From positions 1 through 64,000 of the forward strand of contig UQYP01000011.1 in assembly GCA_900545335.1 (NCBI GenBank): 64,000 bases of DNA. The letters are read 5' to 3'. Every line of letters starts with the position of its first letter. Position 1 is the stretch's first letter. This stretch comes from an uncultured Sutterella sp. (lineage in GTDB: Bacteria; Pseudomonadota; Gammaproteobacteria; Burkholderiales; Burkholderiaceae_F). The position numbers and the translations under genes are program-made. This document shows positions 15,670 to 25,300 of this stretch, in pieces. The notes under the pieces are model-generated. The model ran no database searches. It was given only the letters and a program-made list of their open reading frames with translations, and had not been told where the DNA came from.

Positions 15670-17028
15670 ATGAAGAGATTGATTTTAGATAAGTTACTCA
15701 GTTGGAAAAAATCAACATACCGTAAGCCATTGATTTTGAAAGGAGTCCGTCAAGTTGGAAAGACATGGATTCTCAAAGAATTCGGACAGCAGTTTTATGA
15801 CAATGTCGCCTACTTTAACTTTGATGAAAATCCGGAACTGAAGCAATTTTTCCAGTTAACGAAAGATCCGAACCGAATTTTGCAAAATTTGATGCTCGCA
15901 AGCGGTCAAAAAATTGAACCGGAAAAAACATTGATTATTTTTGATGAAGTTCAAGACTGTCCAGAAGTCATTAATTCACTCAAGTATTTCTGTGAAAATG
16001 CTCCGCAATATCACATTGCCTCTGCCGGTTCTCTTTTGGGAATTGCTTTAGCAAAACCCTCGTCTTTTCCGGTCGGTAAGGTCAATTTCATGCAAATTGA
16101 TCCGATGAGCTTTACGGAATTTTTATTGGCCAATGGTGATGAGAATCTCGTTGATTATCTGCAGAGTGTGCAATCTATAGAGCCGATTCCGGAAGCCTTT
16201 TTTAATCCGCTGTCAGAAAAACTCAAAATGTATTACGTGACGGGCGGTATGCCTGAGTCGGTTTTAATGTGGACTCAAGCCCGAGACGTCCGCGCCATGC
16301 AGGATGCGCTCTCAGCCATTGTTGAGGCTTATGAACGTGATTTTGCCAAGCATCCTCAGCCTGCAGAATTTCCTAAGATTTCTATGATTTGGAAATCTAT
16401 TCCTTCGCAGTTAGCCAAAGAAAATAAGAAATTTCTCTACAAAGTGGTGAAAGAAGGGGCAAGAGCAAGGGAGTATGAAGACGCATTGCAATGGTTGGTT
16501 GATGCCCGATTGGTGCATAAGGTATTCCGCAGTACAGCGCCGGGGTTACCACTATCGGCCTATGACGATCTTTCAGCCTTTAAAATTTATCTCGTTGATG
16601 TGGGATTATTGCGCCGTTTGTCTCAATTGGCTCCTACAGCTTTTGGGGAAGGCAACCGACTATTCACTGAATTTAAAGGCGCACTGACTGAGAATTTCGT
16701 TTTGCAGACGCTTCTGACACAGTTTGAAGTGATGCCCAGATATTGGAGCCAGGTGAATCCATCGTACGAAGTGGACTTCTTGATTCAACGCGATAATGAT
16801 ATTTTCCCGATTGAAGTAAAAGCCGAAACCAATACCAAAAGCAAGAGTTTGAAAAAATTTAAAGAGTTATTCGGTGAGCAGGTTAAATTGAGAATCAGGT
16901 TCTCATTGGATAATTTAAAACTTGACGGTGATATCCTAAACATTCCCTTATTCATGGCTGATCATACCGATCGATTAATCGGTTTGGCATTAAAAGAATT
17001 ATCGAATGTTTCCGGCAAGCCTGAATAG
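15670..17028 (+). CDS. AAA+ ATPase with C-terminal DUF4143 domain
   Basis: A 452-residue cytosolic protein. Walker A is GVRQVGKTW (about residues 25-33), Walker B is LIIFDEVQD near residue 97, and SAGSLLG looks like sensor 1. The C-terminal half carries the DUF4143 segment with a nuclease-like pattern, YEVDFLIQRDN followed by FPIEVKAE (Asp, then Glu-x-Lys), as in PD-(D/E)XK folds. Function is unknown for this widespread family. The gene stands alone, convergent with the phase-variable autotransporter and separated from it by a terminator. A second, more distant DUF4143 ATPase (53861-55027) has the same arrangement beside the other autotransporter. AT-rich codon use suggests acquisition. Confidence 0.85.
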   Translation: MKRLILDKLLSWKKSTYRKPLILKGVRQVGKTWILKEFGQQFYDNVAYFNFDENPELKQFFQLTKDPNRILQNLMLASGQKIEPEKTLIIFDEVQDCPEVINSLKYFCENAPQYHIASAGSLLGIALAKPSSFPVGKVNFMQIDPMSFTEFLLANGDENLVDYLQSVQSIEPIPEAFFNPLSEKLKMYYVTGGMPESVLMWTQARDVRAMQDALSAIVEAYERDFAKHPQPAEFPKISMIWKSIPSQLAKENKKFLYKVVKEGARAREYEDALQWLVDARLVHKVFRSTAPGLPLSAYDDLSAFKIYLVDVGLLRRLSQLAPTAFGEGNRLFTEFKGALTENFVLQTLLTQFEVMPRYWSQVNPSYEVDFLIQRDNDIFPIEVKAETNTKSKSLKKFKELFGEQVKLRIRFSLDNLKLDGDILNIPLFMADHTDRLIGLALKELSNVSGKPE

Positions 17029-17047
17029 CTTACGAAAATAAGAATGA

Positions 17048-17082
17048 AAACGGCAGACTTTTGTGGCCTGCCGTTTGTTTCA
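17048..17082. terminator. Intrinsic terminator between ATPase and autotransporter
   Basis: aaacggcag (17048-17056) pairs with ctgccgttt (17068-17076), 11-base loop, then GTTT. Symmetric flanks suit two convergent genes. Confidence 0.75.
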
Positions 17083-17105
17083 CAGAACGTTAAATCTGGG
17101 AAGGA

Positions 17106-19628
17106 TTAGAAAAGATAGTTGAATCGACCGGATACGACCCAAGTATCAGCTGTTTCACCTCCGGCCGTTTTTTCAATATCCATCTGTAAGGACATATTGT
17201 CTTTCCAGTTGAAATACCCGCCGACACCGAAAGTTGACCAAGTATCTTTATCGCCCCAGTTGACGTCTACCTTGTGGCTAACGTCGCTAAACACGGCATC
17301 CTGACCGTCAGTGAATTGATGTAAGACGTCAGCACGTGCGTAAAGTTCAGCTGCGTAGTTGGAGGCTTCAAAGGCTTTACCGACTCTGAGACCCATACGA
17401 CCAATGACGCTTATATCATCATCGGCTTTGACTTTCATGCTGCGTTCGGTGCGGTAGTCATAATCGCCAAGGTAGGCCACTTGAAGCTGTAATTGCGGTT
17501 CAATAAAGACGTTATGTTCATCTTTAAAGTTGTAGCCGTACTCAGCAGACAGCGCTGCATACTTTTGATCAAATGAACCGCTTGTTGATAAAGCGCCGGC
17601 TTGGTTTGTTACATCGAATTCGTTATCAACCTGACCGAAGCGGGCCACGAAGTCCAAATAGTGAGAACCAAACGTTAAAGTGTCGTAAATCGAAGCTTCA
17701 TAGCGCTTTAAGTCGCCGGATCCCTTAAGATCACTGAAGTCGGACTCGCCGTCAGTATAGGCAAAACTGACACCTAAACGATTATCTGCAGAAGTCGCTT
17801 TTTCATAGCCCACATAGACTGTAGTGAGGTCTGCGTCATAGAGGTGTTCGGCACCGACTTCGCCGTATTGGACGCGAGCCCAAAGACCGTCTTTTTCATT
17901 GTTTTGGAAAACAGCATTTTGCAGACGACGATCCCGACGGTCCATGCTTGTGGCTAAGTCATAGCTTGCGTAACCGGCAGAACGCATACCGATAGAGGCG
18001 GCAGATTCAATTAAATTCACGCGTTTGATGAACCACTCTTTACCGTCGACAAACTCTTGAGGATTAAATGTCCAACCATCCTCTACAAAGCTGTCGTAAG
18101 AGATGTCACTGATTTGCTCGGCGTTTTGAATTTCTCTGGAGTCAATTTCAAGCTCATAATCAAAAAGGTGCTGCCCATAGAAATTTTCTTTGTCAGTAAA
18201 GGTAACGGCTTTACCTTCTTGGTTCGCATTTTTATGCGTCAGAGCAAATGTCAGGGTATTGGTCGGCGAAACAGACTCTAAGCGTTCCAAATTATAGGGT
18301 TCAATATAGTGTTGACCGCCTGTGCTTGAAGACTCAATAAAGACCATGTCGCTGTTTTGCTTATTCTCAGCATCAAGATCCAATCGGAAGATACCCTGAG
18401 AACCCTTCAAGTCACCAATTCGAACATAATCATGGTTGACGTTGGCAAGTGCGGGCCAGAGTTCCAAAAGGCTCTTTCCATCATAAGTGATGCTTCCCCA
18501 GGTTTGTTGGATATTCTCGTCAAACAGATTGATAATGCCGCCGTTTAACGTGATAGAGCTGATGCGCTTAAGAGAGGGAGAGAATGTTGCTGTTGCTCCT
18601 CCTGGACCTGAGTACGGTTTCTCTTCATCCGGTTTGACTCCAAAGTATGTCCACTGGGCACCATTTTCAAATGTTAGGTCCAGTTTTTCATTAATTTGGG
18701 AAGCAGTTATTTTTAGGTCATTAGATAGAACACTACCGATTTTGTCTTTTACCGCCTGACTATACAAAGGATTGTTAAGATATTCATCAATTCCTAACCC
18801 TTCATATTGATTGCTAAGTAGTTTATTGATGTCATCAGCACCGTTCAGTATCATTTCGAGGTTATTACCAAGATAATTTAGCTTAATGTTAATGGACTGA
18901 ATATTGGTAAAAGTTTGCTCATCTCCAAACCAGAAGGATTCACTGCCTGAGAACGTTCCGCTGACAGAAGATCCATAGGTTCCGAAATCAAAGAATAAGC
19001 TGTCAATGCTGCCGATAATTTGATTATTTGTGGAACGAAGATGGACTTTTCCTCCGTTTTTTGCGGATATCGCGTCAGGTTTTTGTGCGAGAGCCAAGAC
19101 AGAAGTTTTAGTGCCTTCATTACCTAAAAAAATCTCAGCATGTTCCAATGCATACACAGCATTAGCGCCGACCGTTTCGCTTCCTTCTATTCCGGGGGCG
19201 ACATTGTGAAATGTTGAAATAGACACATCACCTCTGAGGTCAATTTTTGAATTTTCACCAACTGCGTACAGTGCATTACTGCCGGAATCGCCCTCAAAAT
19301 CAGGCTTACCATCACTATTTTCATCAGGAGGCATTTGTGCGGAGAGATGAATGTTTGTAGATCCGTGAACAGTGAGGGTTTTACCATCAACAGCGACTGT
19401 ATACCGATCGTTTTCAATTGTCGGTGTGAGTTCAATGTTGATATTTTGATATTCGTTAGGAATCTGGCTGGTTGAATTTAAATTTAAAACTCTATCAATG
19501 TTACCGTCATAGTTTTCTACTTCTGTGTTTTCTACTTCTGGTGTGTAGATAAAATCTTCAGCAGCATAAGTCGAATTAAACAATGAAATTAAAGCTGCTG
19601 CAATTAAAGTTTTTTTAATCGGCTTCAA
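17106..19628 (-). CDS. Type Va autotransporter, probably phase-variable, out of frame in this copy
   Basis: The uninterrupted frame gives 840 residues from a TTG at 19628. It has a signal peptide (KPIKKTLIAAALISLFNSTYA, cleavage before AED), a passenger with no recognised enzyme motif, and a C-terminal outer-membrane beta-barrel of roughly 270 residues with alternating aromatic strands that ends in ...SGRFNYLF, the usual terminal Phe. The TTG has no Shine-Dalgarno. A much better start is ATG 19665 with GAGGA at the right distance, but a C10 tract (19643-19652) lies between them and shifts the frame: as written the ATG yields only a 16-residue peptide, MNFTTPPPKNCFIEAD. With 9 or 12 C the ATG reads into the autotransporter, giving about 853 residues with 9 C. 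This is the standard layout of on/off switching. The barrel places the passenger at the cell surface. Confidence 0.85.
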   Translation of the reverse strand: MKPIKKTLIAAALISLFNSTYAAEDFIYTPEVENTEVENYDGNIDRVLNLNSTSQIPNEYQNINIELTPTIENDRYTVAVDGKTLTVHGSTNIHLSAQMPPDENSDGKPDFEGDSGSNALYAVGENSKIDLRGDVSISTFHNVAPGIEGSETVGANAVYALEHAEIFLGNEGTKTSVLALAQKPDAISAKNGGKVHLRSTNNQIIGSIDSLFFDFGTYGSSVSGTFSGSESFWFGDEQTFTNIQSINIKLNYLGNNLEMILNGADDINKLLSNQYEGLGIDEYLNNPLYSQAVKDKIGSVLSNDLKITASQINEKLDLTFENGAQWTYFGVKPDEEKPYSGPGGATATFSPSLKRISSITLNGGIINLFDENIQQTWGSITYDGKSLLELWPALANVNHDYVRIGDLKGSQGIFRLDLDAENKQNSDMVFIESSSTGGQHYIEPYNLERLESVSPTNTLTFALTHKNANQEGKAVTFTDKENFYGQHLFDYELEIDSREIQNAEQISDISYDSFVEDGWTFNPQEFVDGKEWFIKRVNLIESAASIGMRSAGYASYDLATSMDRRDRRLQNAVFQNNEKDGLWARVQYGEVGAEHLYDADLTTVYVGYEKATSADNRLGVSFAYTDGESDFSDLKGSGDLKRYEASIYDTLTFGSHYLDFVARFGQVDNEFDVTNQAGALSTSGSFDQKYAALSAEYGYNFKDEHNVFIEPQLQLQVAYLGDYDYRTERSMKVKADDDISVIGRMGLRVGKAFEASNYAAELYARADVLHQFTDGQDAVFSDVSHKVDVNWGDKDTWSTFGVGGYFNWKDNMSLQMDIEKTAGGETADTWVVSGRFNYLF

Positions 19629-19642
19629 TGAAGCAATTTTTC

Positions 19643-19652
19643 GGGGGGGGGG
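19643..19652. repeat. Homopolymeric tract G10 (C10 on coding strand) at autotransporter start
   Basis: Ten consecutive G on the plus strand between the strong ATG (19665) and the signal peptide coding sequence. Runs of this length are prone to slipped-strand mispairing. Removing one unit, or adding two, restores the frame. Confidence 0.9.
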
Positions 19653-19662
19653 TAGTGAAATT

Positions 19663-19675
19663 CATTTTGTTCCTC
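19663..19675 (-). promoter_or_regulatory. Ribosome-binding site and preferred start codon of the autotransporter
   Basis: On the minus strand GAGGA (19675-19671), five bases, then ATG (19665-19663). This is the best initiation signal in the region and decides the start, which lies on the 5' side of the C tract. Confidence 0.8.
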
Positions 19676-19831
19676 AATGAACCTATCTTTTGTCGAGGAT
19701 ATAATTTTCCCAAAAGCCTTTAATTCGATCAAGTTTTTGTGGTTAGTACTGAGTCGAGAAGAGCGTTTCTGTTGCTTTATAGATAAAAGACTTTATCGCA
19801 CGAATATAAATGGGAAAAGAAACGATTTAAG

Positions 19832-19861
19832 CAAAAAAATTAGGGCTGAATCTTCAGCCCC
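19832..19861 (-). terminator. Intrinsic terminator of the cdsA-like gene
   Basis: On the minus strand gggctga (19860-19854) pairs with tcagccc (19849-19843), 4-base loop, followed by TAATTTTTTT. Confidence 0.82.
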
Positions 19862-19886
19862 AAAGCACTTCAAAAAGAGATTCTTA

Positions 19887-20843
19887 CTACCAACCGGCCG
19901 AGAAATAAGCCTGAGTGATATGGTAGTAAATCGGAGCGGAGAACATGAGAGGCGCGAGGCGTTCAAGATTGCCGCGGCCGATATATTTATCCCCGTCCAT
20001 AAAGCGGCTGCCTAAAGAGCGCTTCACTGACGAAATAACGATATCACCGAAGGCACCGGTTACCACAATGACGCAGGCCATAACGAGTGCCTGCCAGGTT
20101 CTGAACGGTGTCATCCAGAATAAGGCATAGCCCACCAAAATGGTGATGGCTCCGCCGATCAATGTGCCTTTGATGGTCTTATGCGGATTGTCTCTTAAGG
20201 TCTTGCCGCCAAAGTAGGAGCTTGCCATCACGACAAACAAGTCGCCCAAGAAAACGATCAAGAGGTAAAAGAGCAACAGAAGCGACGGGCTTGAACCAAA
20301 GCGTGTGATGTCAAAATTCATCAAAGCAGGAGCATGGCTAATACAGTAAACGCTCAGCATTACACCCCATTGGATTTTGGCTACACGTTCAAGGAACCGG
20401 TCATTGTCAGGCCGCAGGGACATCAGAACAGGCAAAAGTAAAAAGAGGTAGACCGGAATAAAAACTGTAAAGAGCCAATAGCGGTCTAGGCCGATCAGGA
20501 CATACTGAAGCGGAATGACAATATAAAAGGAGACTACCAAGGCCCAATGGTCCGATACTTTAATCGGCGTAAGAGCAACAAACTCTCTGAAGGTGAAGAA
20601 ACTCACCAGGGCAAAAACAATCAGAAGAACGTTTTGGCCTGCCCAAAAAGCTAAAGTAAAGACGATGATCAGCCACCAGCCCATTTTTACCCGAGAGTTG
20701 ACCACCCGGATACGCTCAATTTGTTCCGGATTCGTTGTTTTTCGGATCGCCCAGTGGCAGTAGCTTGTGCCGAAGGCAGCCAACAGCACCAACACGACAA
20801 GCACAAGCGTATAGGTTTCCTGTAATGTAATTCCTAAGCGCAT
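19887..20843 (-). CDS. CdsA-like phosphatidate cytidylyltransferase, divergent signature
   Basis: A 318-residue membrane protein with about eight hydrophobic segments. FGGKTLRDNPHKTIKGTLIGG aligns with the CdsA region FG...SPxKTWEG, and GAFGDIVISSVKRSLGS aligns with the start of the C-terminal signature. The rest differs: where CdsA reads KDxxxxxPGHGGxLDRxDS this protein reads RFMDGDKYIGRGNLERLAP, so the usual Lys-Asp and Asp-Arg residues are changed. It may belong to the YnbB-like branch rather than the essential CDP-diacylglycerol synthase. ATG 20843 has GGAGG upstream, one base after the plsC-like stop, so the two are co-transcribed. Probable role: activation of phosphatidic acid made by its neighbour. 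Confidence 0.75.
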   Translation of the reverse strand: MRLGITLQETYTLVLVVLVLLAAFGTSYCHWAIRKTTNPEQIERIRVVNSRVKMGWWLIIVFTLAFWAGQNVLLIVFALVSFFTFREFVALTPIKVSDHWALVVSFYIVIPLQYVLIGLDRYWLFTVFIPVYLFLLLPVLMSLRPDNDRFLERVAKIQWGVMLSVYCISHAPALMNFDITRFGSSPSLLLLFYLLIVFLGDLFVVMASSYFGGKTLRDNPHKTIKGTLIGGAITILVGYALFWMTPFRTWQALVMACVIVVTGAFGDIVISSVKRSLGSRFMDGDKYIGRGNLERLAPLMFSAPIYYHITQAYFSAGW

Positions 20844-20844
20844 C

Positions 20845-21495
20845 TTATGCCTCCGACAGTTTAATCACCGCTTCACGGGCGCGAGCGAGAAACACATCCT
20901 TCGGGTCATCAGGACTGAAGGGCAGAGGGGCTCCGAAGCGAATGGAGCAGACGGTAGGCACCGGAATCAAAGCTCCCTTGGGCATAGCCCGATAAAGGTT
21001 TTCAATATAAACCGGAATGAGTTCTACATTGGGAAACTCTCGTGCCAAGCGCCAAATACCGCTTTTGAATTCACTCGGAATGGCCTGAGGGCGTCTCGTT
21101 CCTTCCGGGAAAATAATCATTGAAGAGCCTTCTCTTAAGCAATCGCGCAGGGGTTCGAGCGGATCGGAGTGCTCAGTGCGGCGGCGGTCGACTAAAACGA
21201 CATTGAGTTCTTCAATTGCAATACGGCGGCGGATAGCGCCTTTCACCCAGTAGTCTTTGGCCGCAACGGGGCGGGTATGCGAGCGCATTTCTTTGGGAAG
21301 TGACGACCAGATCACAATCGTATCCAAGTGGCTCGTGTGATTGGCAAAGTAAATTCGTTGCTTATCCGAAGGGGAGCTGCCGATCCACTGAGGATAGGCG
21401 CCGACCAACAGGCGCGTCAGCAACACAATAGGAGTCATTAATCGAAACAAGGTTTTTACCCCTTTAGGTGACGGCTCTTCGGGGCCGTCAATCAA
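20845..21495 (-). CDS. PlsC-like 1-acylglycerol-3-phosphate O-acyltransferase
   Basis: A protein of up to 216 residues with the acyltransferase block I NHTSHLDTIVIW (HX4D catalytic pair) and block III IIFPEGTRR. RPVAAKDYWVKGAIRRRIAI and ELIPVYIENLYRAMPKG fit the PlsC family, which adds the second acyl chain to lysophosphatidic acid at the inner membrane. The first start, TTG at 21495, has no Shine-Dalgarno; a TTG 15 codons downstream, preceded by aaagggg, is a plausible alternative, so the N-terminus is uncertain. It precedes the cdsA-like gene by one base; together they cover two consecutive steps of phospholipid synthesis. Confidence 0.85.
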   Translation of the reverse strand: MIDGPEEPSPKGVKTLFRLMTPIVLLTRLLVGAYPQWIGSSPSDKQRIYFANHTSHLDTIVIWSSLPKEMRSHTRPVAAKDYWVKGAIRRRIAIEELNVVLVDRRRTEHSDPLEPLRDCLREGSSMIIFPEGTRRPQAIPSEFKSGIWRLAREFPNVELIPVYIENLYRAMPKGALIPVPTVCSIRFGAPLPFSPDDPKDVFLARAREAVIKLSEA

Positions 21496-21573
21496 AATCG
21501 CTACAAGTACAGATAATAATGCAAATTAGATCCGTTCGTAATGCAATAGGTTCGTTTTTGCCTCGAACTGTCT

Positions 21574-22380
21574 CTAAATTGCTCGACTTTTAAGTGCCGG
21601 CAAAATGTCGCGGGCTTGCTTAATTCGGTTTTCATAGACTTCTGCCAGCAATACTCCCTCACCTTGGGTGAGTTCGGCAACCGTTACGCCCCAAGGATCA
21701 ATCAAAATGCTGTGTCCCCAGGTCTGGCGTCCGCTTTCATGAAGGCCACCTTGTGCACAGGCTAAAACATAACATTGATTTTCAATGGCGCGGGCGCGCA
21801 AAAGCGTGTCCCAGTGGGCTCGTCCGGTAAAGGTCGTGAAAGCTGCGGGCAAAGTGATGATATCGGGCGTGCCTAATTGTCGGAAGAGTTCCGGAAAACG
21901 CAGGTCAAAGCAGACTGAGAGTCCCACCTTCCAAGCACCTTCCCAGGTTTCAATGTCAACCGATTTCACTTCTTTGCCGGCTTGTGTGATTTGGCCTTCA
22001 TGATAGCTCTCATCACCCCGCTCAAATTGGAAAAGATGAATTTTGTCGTATCGGGCCTCTACCTCACCGTTGGGGTTGTAAACAATGCAGGCATCAATAA
22101 AGTGCTGATCATCGTCTGCTTTTAAAGGAATGGTTCCGGCCACAAGCCACGTTTGGTTATCTTTTGCGGCCTCACTCATCGCTTTTTGTACAGGACCGTT
22201 GCCGTACTCCTCTGCTGCCGCCAGGAGTTCTTGGGGATTATTGGGCATCAATGAAAAGTATTCCGGCAGCACAATTAATTCCGCGCCGCTTTGGGCCGCT
22301 GAATCTATCAGTGCTCTGGCAGTATGTATGTTGGCTTCAATATTTGTGCCGGAAACCATTTGACAGGCAGCAATTCGCAT
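21574..22380 (-). CDS. Carbon-nitrogen hydrolase, Nit1-type (deaminated glutathione amidase)
   Basis: A 268-residue nitrilase-superfamily amidase. The catalytic triad is visible: Glu in IVLPEYFSL, Lys in RYDKIHLFQFE and Cys in SVCFDLRFPELFR. The NPNGEVEARYDKIHLF spacing and the end TWGHSILIDPWG fit the Nit1 branch, which repairs glutathione deaminated by transaminases. AGGAAA precedes ATG 22380. It follows yhdP by 15 bp on the same strand; the yhdP-nit order beside glnE is common in betaproteobacteria. Confidence 0.88.
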   Translation of the reverse strand: MRIAACQMVSGTNIEANIHTARALIDSAAQSGAELIVLPEYFSLMPNNPQELLAAAEEYGNGPVQKAMSEAAKDNQTWLVAGTIPLKADDDQHFIDACIVYNPNGEVEARYDKIHLFQFERGDESYHEGQITQAGKEVKSVDIETWEGAWKVGLSVCFDLRFPELFRQLGTPDIITLPAAFTTFTGRAHWDTLLRARAIENQCYVLACAQGGLHESGRQTWGHSILIDPWGVTVAELTQGEGVLLAEVYENRIKQARDILPALKSRAI

Positions 22381-22395
22381 AAATTTTCCTTTCTT

Positions 22396-25300
22396 TTAGG
22401 GAGCGACGGCAGGTGAACCGGCAGTGCCTTTTTCGCCCACCTTTGTGATAACCGGATCTTCCAGAGAACCGGTGATTTCGTATTCAGTACTTAAGAATTC
22501 AGAGAGCGGCGCCTGAAGTGCAAGCTGAGCAATAAAACTTCCGACTCCTAAAATCGGGTTGGCTATACCCAGAGCCAGACTTGCCCCACCCAAACTGATG
22601 TCAGGCAAAACCGTCACTTTAGTGTTTTGCGTCATCTTATTCAGGTCCATTGTACCTTCTGCCAAAATGGTTGCCTGAGGACCGATGATGCGGAAGTTAT
22701 TCGATTTCATCACCCCGTTTGTGATGGTATTGTTCGCGATCACGCGGTCAAAGACAAAACCTTGTCCGACAACATCCCTGAAGTCAAGTGTCAGACGACG
22801 CAAAAGCGTTTGCAGAGACAGTAAAGACATCAGTCGTCCGGCGCCCGGTTCAACCTGAAGAATTTGCCCCGAGACCAGAGCCGTAGAAATCGAACCGTTG
22901 AGCGTCTCTGTATTAAAGTCAACAGGTGCTCCGTTCCAAGAGAGATTGGTGTGCAGCTGACCGCTGCCGTCATTGATAACGTGAGCAAGCTTAAAGCGCT
23001 CGAGCAATTCACCCAAATCCGTAACGTCCAGTGTGGCTTCAAGTGAGGTCTGAGAGTTCTTTCTTTGACCGGCATTCCAGCTGCCGCTTGCCGTCAGCTT
23101 TGCATCGTTATTAGTGAGCGAAAATTCCTTCAGGTTCCAAAGCGTACTGGGTCCCTTGCCTTCGTTTTCAGCCCAGAGCTTGAGTTCGCCTAATTCATAG
23201 TCCTCAAAACGCAAATCTTTAATGGTAAGTGCCACAGAGGGCAGCGATTGTGTTTCTTTGGGAGCCGCTTTCATAGCCTCATCAACAATTTCAGGTCGCG
23301 GAATATGTAAATAGTCAAAATTAGCTGTCACAAGCGGATGGGAGTGGCTTGTGCGAGGGGTGAAGTTAAATTGTGCCTTGGCAAGGGTGCTCGCAATGGA
23401 GCCGCTCCAGGCGCCTGAAGGGTAAGCCTTGGCATCGACTTTAACGGCGTCAAAATTCAGACCTTTATAACCCAAACGATCGATTTGGATATTGGCGCGG
23501 TTTAAGTCGAGCGCCTTCATTTCACGCTTCGGATCAGCCATAAGCACTTCGTTTGATTGAGTCAGAATGTTTTCCCAATCTTCCCACTTAAAGTTTGGAG
23601 CCTGAATGTAAAGAGCCAACCCGTCGCTTGTCGGAGAAAGCGCTAAACGTTTACCGACCGATAAAACGCCTCTTTGGGTCTTTAAGCCTTGTTTAGTTGA
23701 GGTGTAGTGAAGCTCCATCCCTAAACGATCGGCTAAAGCAAGCTTCATTTTTGATGCACAGCGCTCATTTTTTGCACAATTTTCAAAATCAAACCGAAGC
23801 GGCCATGCGTTCTCGGGCTTTTTATTAAACGGAGCAGGGGCGTTACCCTTAATGCCGAGAAGGTCGCTTGTGACATGAATTTCAACCCCGTGATCGATCT
23901 CGACCACAGTTTTAACCGGAGTGGTCCCTTCAAAGTGAGTTAAAAGAGAAGCGATGCCCGGAGAATCAATGATTTTTCCGGCAGCCTCAGGCGTTGCATC
24001 GGCCTGAGCTGTTATGCGGATTTTGCCTTTTTCATCGGTTGAGATTTCTCCGCTTGCAGGACTGCCGTAAATTAGAGCGGTTAAATCCGACGCCCAAAGA
24101 CCTTTTTCCGTGAAAGTCACTGAGCCCTTAGCCTGAGTCATTTCAGGCACGTTTCGCATGGCAATCGTGTTGTCGTTTAAATGGACAGTGCCGGAGACTT
24201 CGGTATTTTTAAGATCCGTTATGGGGATATTTAAAAAGAGCTCAAGAGAGGCCTCTCCCGTGGCTTCAGTCCCAACGAAAGGGTCACCGATCATGGCTGA
24301 GACGGGGCTCTGGTTGACCCATTGAGCCATATTTTGAAGAGAAGTCTGACTTCTGCCCTTAATGATTAAGGGCAAACCTTTTGCGCTATAGCTGGGGATT
24401 TCTGCAGTTACGTCAGTGACGGTTGCTCCCATTGAGACGCCGCTTTGAGCATGAACCCACATCGACATCCCTTCAAAAACCAATTCACCGTTGATTTTTT
24501 CAAAGACAGGCCACTCGCTTGCAATCCAGTGACCGTTTTTATCTTTTTTGTGGGTGGGCACATAATCAAGCTTGACGTTTTCTGCTACGCCCGAAATACG
24601 GAAAACGTAACCTTTGTCCTTTTGATTGACGTACGGGAATTCGGTCAAAGGTCCGTAGAGATCGACTTTACCGTCTCGGGCAATACCGTCCTGTAAGGCA
24701 GCTTTAAGCCAATCGTTAGTCGGCTTTCCGCCCGCCACAATCGGAATAAAGCGGTGTGCGGCAGAGGCTCTTAAATAATGAAGGTCTCCGCGCACTTCAA
24801 GCGTTCCGAGCTCGCCCGTGTCATACCATCCGCCGTGCACCTGTGCTGAAGCGTCACGATTGGAAATCAGCAGATTTTCAACTTTGAATTCCAGTTTCGG
24901 TTGAATTGTCCAACTCGCCTGCATTTGAAGCGTGTCGAGCTGGAAGTCTTTTTCAAAGAAAATACCCGGGAAACTCAAAGTACTGTTTGGCGCATCCAGG
25001 GTGATTTCTCCGCCCTCTTCACTTGCTGAGACAGTGCCGGAAAGATTGGAAAAGCCGAAGCGGTTACTGTCGCCTGCGCCTTCGGCAACATGGTCCTGTA
25101 CAGAGACGTTTTTAAATTCCGAGCGGAAAGCATAATCGGTCGGTGCACTGATGGGCCCTTGCCACTGGCTTTTAAAGCCTACGATTGAGCCGCTTGCCTG
25201 CATGTCGCGAATGGTGTTGAGAATCTGATCGGGAATCGGCAGCTGCAGGCCGATTGTTGTGAGCGCGCGCAGATCGAAAGAATCAATGCTGAGCGTGCCG

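Noticed and set aside
19677..20015. Open frame of 112 codons upstream of the autotransporter
   Set aside because: Runs across the cdsA terminator and into cdsA antisense; no ribosome site.
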